A stretch of DNA of 64,000 nucleotides. Source: Spectribacter hydrogenoxidans. GTDB taxonomy: Bacteria; Pseudomonadota; Gammaproteobacteria; Nevskiales; Salinisphaeraceae. Below are positions 60,314 to 64,000 of this stretch, in pieces. The notes beneath the pieces were generated by a model. It was not told the DNA's origin. It saw only the letters and a list, made by a program, of their open reading frames with translations, and ran no database searches. Both the position numbers and the translations under genes were made by a program. The stretch spans positions 174,647 to 238,646 of the forward strand of contig NZ_JAVRIB010000005.1 of NCBI RefSeq assembly GCF_031846275.1. The letters are read 5' to 3'. How positions within the stretch are numbered: the stretch's first letter is position 1; each line of letters opens with the position of its first letter.

Positions 60314-62611
60314 ATGACCGCGGCCTTCCGCTGGATAGTCGGTCACCCCTGGCGCGTCATGCTCCTGGCAGTGGCGGCAACGCTGGCAGCCGCTGCCGGC
60401 CTGCCCGGTCTGGGCTTCACCGCGGCCTACGACGCCTATTTTTCGCCGGACAATCCCGAGTGGCAGAACTTCCAGGCCATCGAAGCGAAATTCGACCGGC
60501 GCGACAACGTGTTCATGGCGCTGGCCCCGGCCGGCGGCGAGGTATTCAGCGCCGAGACCCTGGCCGCCCTGCGCGAAGCCACCGATGCGGCCTGGGCCCT
60601 GCCCTACGCCAGTAGCGTGACCTCGCTGGTCAATTTCCATCAGAGCTTCGCCCGCGGCGACGAGCTGGTGGTGGAACCGCTGATTCCACCCGGCCGATTG
60701 TCCGATCCCCAGCGCGCCGATGCCCGCGAACGGGCGCTGGACAACGACCGCATCGCCGGCGGCCTGCTGGCCGAGGACGGCAACGTAACCGCCGTGTCGG
60801 TGGTGTTCGACCTGCCGGACAGCGACAAGGAAGCCGCCTTCCGCGAGATCACCACCGCGGTCCGGCAACTGGGTAACCGGCTGGAGGCCGAGCACCCGGG
60901 GCTGGGCGTGTACCTGACCGGGTCGGTGATGCTCAACCAGGCGATGGTGGACTCGGTGCGATGGGACCTTACGCATCTGTATCCGCCGTTCTTCCTGCTG
61001 ATGTTCCTGGTCCTGGCGGTATTCTTCCGGCGGGTGACCACTACGGTGGCCACCCTCGGCGTGCTGGCGATGTCGGTGACCGTCGCCTTCGGCCTGGCCG
61101 GCTGGGCCGGCGTCGTGCTCAACACCGCGTCACTGGCCGCCGCCATCATCATCCTCACCCTGGCCATCGCCGATTCGGTGCATGTGCTGGTGGGCTATGC
61201 CGGGGCGCTGGCCGAGGGCCGTGACAAGCCGGCGGCCATGCGCGAATCCCTGCGCATCAATGCCCGGCCGGTGCTGCTCACCAGCCTGACCACGGCGCTG
61301 GGCTTTCTGGCAATGAACTTCTCGGATTCGCCGCCGTTCCGGGACCTCGGCAACATCGTGGCCACCGGCGTGGTAGCGGCCTGGGGGCTGTCGATCACCT
61401 TCCTGCCGGCGGCGATGATGGTGCTGCCCGCGCCCCGCGCCGGGGCCGGCCGGCTCAGCCGCCGGTGGCTGGACCGTCTGGCCCGTATGGTCATCGCCCG
61501 GCGGCGCACCCTGATGATGGCGGGGCTGCTGGTGATTGCCGGACTCTCGGCGGCCATCCCTCTCAATCGCTTCGGCGATAACTATGTCGAGTTCTTCGAC
61601 CCGTCGATCGAGTTCCGCCATGACACCGAGTTCATCAACCGCGAACTCACCGGCATGCAGCTGATCGAGTATCCGCTGCACGCGGGCGCCGAGGGCGCCG
61701 CCCAGGCACCCGATTTTCTGCGCCGAGTCGCGGCGCTGGCCGAATGGTTTCGCGAGCAGCCGGAGGTTCGCCGCGTGGTGTCGGTCACCGATCTGGTGAC
61801 CCGGCTCAACAAGGCCATGAACGGGGGCGATCCGGCGGCGGCGCGCATCCCCGATTCGCGCCAGTTGATTGCGCAGTACCTGCTGGTCTACGAAATGTCG
61901 CTGCCGCAGGGAACCGGCATCAACGACCTGATCAGCCTCGACAAGTCGGCGGCACGGCTGGCGGTGGTGCTCAATCCCATCCCGGATCAGCAGATGCGGA
62001 CACTCGACGCCCGCGCCCGCGACTGGATGCGCACCAACCTCCCCCGGGACATGGTCACGCCGGGTTCGAGCATTTCCATCATGTTCGCCGCCATCGCCCG
62101 CCACAACTTCGCCAGCATGCTCACCGGCACGGTGCTGGCGTTCGTCTTTATCGCCGTGGTCATGGCCTGGGCCTTTGGCAGCCTGCGGCTGGGCCTGATC
62201 AGCCTGGTCCCCAACCTGGCGCCGCTGGCGATGGGCTTCGGCGTCTGGGGATTGACCGTCGGCCAAACCGGCCTGGCCACATCCGTGGTGGCCAGCCTCA
62301 CCCTGGGCATCGTGGTGGATGACTCGGTGCACCTGCTGTCCCGATACCGTCTGGCGCGACTGGAAAAGGGTCTGTCCCCGGCCGATGCCGTGCGCGACGC
62401 CTTCGCTCACGTCGGCGTGGCCCTGTGCCTGACATCGCTGGTGCTGATGCTCGGCTTCGCGCTGATGACGTTATCCGCCTTCACCATGACCGTGCACATG
62501 GGCGCGTTGACCGCGATCATCATCGGCCTGGCCCTGGCGGCGGATTTCCTGTTCCTGCCGCCGCTGCTGGTGACCGGGGATCGCGACGCGCCTGCTGATG
62601 ACGGTACGTAA
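60314..62611 (+). CDS. RND-superfamily (MMPL) transporter
   Basis: A 765-residue transporter with twelve transmembrane helices in the 1+5, 1+5 arrangement of MMPL/HpnN-like proteins. The N-terminal helix leads into a large periplasmic domain (YDAYFSPDNPEWQNFQAIEA), then five helices including IIILTLAIADSVHVLVGYAG with the proton-relay Asp. The second half repeats this with TLGIVVDDSVHLLSRYRLAR. No periplasmic adaptor or outer-membrane channel gene is near. Together with the LolA-like gene upstream it probably exports a lipid or hydrophobic compound. Confidence 0.88.
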   Translation: MTAAFRWIVGHPWRVMLLAVAATLAAAAGLPGLGFTAAYDAYFSPDNPEWQNFQAIEAKFDRRDNVFMALAPAGGEVFSAETLAALREATDAAWALPYASSVTSLVNFHQSFARGDELVVEPLIPPGRLSDPQRADARERALDNDRIAGGLLAEDGNVTAVSVVFDLPDSDKEAAFREITTAVRQLGNRLEAEHPGLGVYLTGSVMLNQAMVDSVRWDLTHLYPPFFLLMFLVLAVFFRRVTTTVATLGVLAMSVTVAFGLAGWAGVVLNTASLAAAIIILTLAIADSVHVLVGYAGALAEGRDKPAAMRESLRINARPVLLTSLTTALGFLAMNFSDSPPFRDLGNIVATGVVAAWGLSITFLPAAMMVLPAPRAGAGRLSRRWLDRLARMVIARRRTLMMAGLLVIAGLSAAIPLNRFGDNYVEFFDPSIEFRHDTEFINRELTGMQLIEYPLHAGAEGAAQAPDFLRRVAALAEWFREQPEVRRVVSVTDLVTRLNKAMNGGDPAAARIPDSRQLIAQYLLVYEMSLPQGTGINDLISLDKSAARLAVVLNPIPDQQMRTLDARARDWMRTNLPRDMVTPGSSISIMFAAIARHNFASMLTGTVLAFVFIAVVMAWAFGSLRLGLISLVPNLAPLAMGFGVWGLTVGQTGLATSVVASLTLGIVVDDSVHLLSRYRLARLEKGLSPADAVRDAFAHVGVALCLTSLVLMLGFALMTLSAFTMTVHMGALTAIIIGLALAADFLFLPPLLVTGDRDAPADDGT

Positions 62612-62658
62612 CTTGCATTGACACTGGTCGGTACCCGACACCAATCCCGGGTTGTGTC

Positions 62659-63231
62659 ATGAGCCTCAGCGTACTTCTCGTCGATGTACACTCGACGCGC
62701 TGCTCCACCCTGCGCGCGGCGCTGGAGGAGGCAGGCTTTCGCGTGGTCGGCGTTCTCGCCGACGATCCCGATCTGTACGAAGCGGTGGAACGCATGGCCC
62801 CGGATGCGGTGCTGGTGGACGCCGATTCGCCCTCACGCGACACGCTGGAGCATCTGGCCATGCTGGGGCAGCGCTACCCCAAACCGATGCTGATGCTGTC
62901 CCCCCGCGATGACCGTCAGAGCCTGGCGGCCGCGGCCGACGCCGGTGTGAGCAGCTATGTGGTGGAAGGGGTGTCGCCCGCGCTGGTGCGCTCGCTGGTG
63001 GAGGTGGCGGTGCGCCAGTACCAGGATGCCGAAGTCCTGCGCCAGGAACGCGACGAAGCCCGGGCCGATCTGGCCGGGCGCAAGGTGATCGACCGGGCCA
63101 AGTCGCTACTCATGGAGCGCCACGGCCTGTCCGAACGGGATGCCTATCGGCGCATCCGCAAGGCCGCCATGGATCGCGGTCTGCCGATGGTGGAAATGGC
63201 CCGGTCCGTGCTTGAGCGTAGTGCGGACTAG
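62659..63231 (+). CDS. nasT: ANTAR-domain antiterminator, NasT-like
   Basis: A 190-residue regulator: an N-terminal receiver domain (LSVLLVDVHSTRC, Asp54 in AVLVDADSPSRD) and a C-terminal ANTAR RNA-binding domain (about 134-186; RAKSLLMERHGLSERDAYRR, IRKAAMDRGLPMVEMARSVL). NasT proteins bind leader RNAs of nitrate-assimilation operons and prevent termination, usually under control of the sensor NasS. The porin gene that follows, with a terminator just before it, fits that scheme. NasS is not in the window. The receiver keeps its phosphoacceptor Asp, although the acidic pair at the N-terminus is reduced to one Asp. Confidence 0.85.
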   Translation: MSLSVLLVDVHSTRCSTLRAALEEAGFRVVGVLADDPDLYEAVERMAPDAVLVDADSPSRDTLEHLAMLGQRYPKPMLMLSPRDDRQSLAAAADAGVSSYVVEGVSPALVRSLVEVAVRQYQDAEVLRQERDEARADLAGRKVIDRAKSLLMERHGLSERDAYRRIRKAAMDRGLPMVEMARSVLERSAD

Positions 63232-63286
63232 CTGCGGCGTGCTGTGTTGCGGTGCAACGGTCGCCGCGCCGCCACTCGACGACGAA

Positions 63287-63328
63287 GTCGAATGCTGGCC
63301 GAAAACCCCGTTTCTGCCAGCATTCGGC
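63287..63328 (+). promoter_or_regulatory. Long hairpin downstream of nasT
   Basis: CGAATGCTGGC (63289-63299) pairs perfectly with GCCAGCATTCG (63316-63326), with a further G-U and G-C pair outside. The 16-nt loop can also fold on itself (GAAA...TTTC). No U tract follows, so it is not a typical intrinsic terminator. It could be an RNA-processing or stability element in the leader. Confidence 0.5.
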
Positions 63329-63387
63329 CCACATCCGATGCCGATGGCATGAAGCCTGCTTGAATCACCCTGAGCCTGCGGCTGTCC

Positions 63388-63403
63388 GGATCAACGACGA
63401 TCC
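63388..63403 (+). promoter_or_regulatory. Candidate ANTAR hairpin (hexaloop)
   Basis: GGATC-AACGAC-GATCC: a five-base-pair stem closing a six-base loop with A at position 1 and G at position 4, the conserved features of loops bound by ANTAR proteins. It lies 43 nt before the leader terminator. The family motif has two such hairpins; I did not find a convincing partner. Confidence 0.45.
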
Positions 63404-63445
63404 TCCAGGACCGCACGCGGCGACGACAATCTGATTGCGAACAAA

Positions 63446-63496
63446 GGCGTTCGCCCGTTTCCCGCTAACCGCGGGCTTCGGGCGGACGCCTTTTTT
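63446..63496 (+). terminator. Intrinsic terminator (attenuator) before the porin
   Basis: GGCGTTCGCCCG (63446-63457) pairs with CGGGCGGACGCC (63479-63490), 12 bp with one G-U, followed by six U. Inside, CCCGC and GCGGG form a second stem. It ends 19 nt before the porin ATG and 7 nt before its Shine-Dalgarno, so transcription of the porin must pass it, which makes it an attenuator candidate for NasT control. Confidence 0.85.
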
Positions 63497-63515
63497 GTTG
63501 CCCGGGAGGTCTGGC

Positions 63516-64000
63516 ATGACACGGATGCGAGCACGACGATGGATGATTCTGGCGGCCCTTGTGGCTATGCCGGCCGGGGCCGGGCCGTTGACCGACGCGA
63601 TAACCGACGGCCGCGCCTCGCTGCATCTCAACCTGCGCTACGAGCAGGCCGAGCAGCAGGGCCGCGAGGACGCCGACGCCCTGACCCTGAGGCCGCGGCT
63701 GGGATACCGCACCGGCGCCTGGCGGAATCTGGACGCCTTCGCCGAGTTCGAGGGGGTCTATGCCGTCGGCGGCGATGATGGCTACAACAGTGGCCCGCCG
63801 TTCCTGGCTGCCACCAACGGCAATACCGGCTTCGCCACCATCGCGGATCCCGTGGGGGAGCAGATGAACCGCGCCTGGCTGCGTTATCGGGGCCTGCCGG
63901 CAACCACGCTGAAAATCGGCCGCCAGCGGTTGATCCTCGATAACGCCCGCTTCGTGGGCAACGTCGGCTGGCGTCAGAACGAGCAGACCTTCGATGCGGT
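63516..64000 (+). CDS. Outer-membrane porin, alginate-export-like (3' end outside window)
   Basis: The first 161 residues of an exported barrel protein. The signal peptide (RARRWMILAALVAMPAGAG) is followed by DGRASLHLNLRYEQAEQQGR, LTLRPRLGYRTGAWRNLDAF and EQMNRAWLRYRGLPATTLKI, and GRQRLILDNARFVGNVGWRQ, all matching the alginate export/OprE-like porin family that often opens nitrate-assimilation clusters in gammaproteobacteria. ATG 63516 has GGGAGG 6 nt upstream. The gene continues past the window edge. Confidence 0.8.
   Translation, partial: MTRMRARRWMILAALVAMPAGAGPLTDAITDGRASLHLNLRYEQAEQQGREDADALTLRPRLGYRTGAWRNLDAFAEFEGVYAVGGDDGYNSGPPFLAATNGNTGFATIADPVGEQMNRAWLRYRGLPATTLKIGRQRLILDNARFVGNVGWRQNEQTFDA

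Overview
This window is a piece of a high-GC gammaproteobacterial chromosome. Three gene orders point there: dnaG-rpoD with a CAU-anticodon tRNA downstream (as around E. coli rpoD/ileX), argH divergent from algZ-algR-hemC-hemD-hemX-hemY (the Pseudomonas order), and a nasT-type antiterminator gene in front of an outer-membrane porin. The alkane-type genes and the abundance of acyl-CoA, glutathione-transferase and RND genes suggest a marine or hydrocarbon-associated lineage, perhaps Nevskiales or Salinisphaerales. That placement is an inference; no rRNA gene is present.

Layout. 1-8.8 kb: housekeeping block (ppk1 cut by the window edge, dnaG, rpoD), a TolB-like lipoprotein, a MaoC hydratase/thiolase pair and tRNA-Ile2. 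8.8-15.1 kb: a TetR-linked flavoenzyme cluster, with a four-gene minus-strand operon (saccharopine-dehydrogenase-like, DAO-family oxidase, membrane protein, TetR) divergent from a Tat-exported amine-oxidase-like flavoprotein and a dihaem cytochrome c. 15.4-23.0 kb: an alkane-oxidation-type cluster, with a CYP153-like P450 naturally fused to an FMN/[2Fe-2S] reductase, a translationally coupled Rieske oxygenase, an HSL-type esterase, an AlmA-like flavin monooxygenase and an AraC-family regulator. Repeats with 21-bp periodicity lie upstream of both the P450 and the regulator. 23.0-25.0 kb: a transporter remnant and selO.

25.1-29.3 kb is a mobile, lower-GC patch. It holds a REP-associated (Y1) transposase element with perfect 12-bp ends, a truncated IS3-family orfB, and an orphan RHS C-terminal module with a small lipoprotein immediately downstream, which reads as a toxin/immunity cassette. 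29.5-41.5 kb: mixed metabolism and envelope genes (PRISE-type reductase, crotonase, divergent speE/speA, a beta-hydroxyacid dehydrogenase, a membrane adenylate cyclase, an animal-type haem peroxidase lipoprotein, small exported proteins). 41.6-49.8 kb: argH and, divergent from it, the tightly packed algZ-algR-hemC-hemD-hemX-hemY-SDR operon, with consecutive genes overlapping or abutting.

49.9-58.1 kb is a redox and electrophile-stress block: DoxX, two glutathione transferases, glutathionyl-hydroquinone reductase, an AhpD-like protein, an acetolactate-synthase-like enzyme and acetoacetyl-CoA synthetase. The TetR gene in it is frameshifted, although two matching palindromic operators remain. 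58.2-62.6 kb: envelope lipoproteins and a LolA-like/MMPL transporter pair. 62.7-64.0 kb: a NasT-like ANTAR regulator, a structured leader with an intrinsic terminator and the start of a porin, probably the front of a nitrate-assimilation locus that continues past the window.
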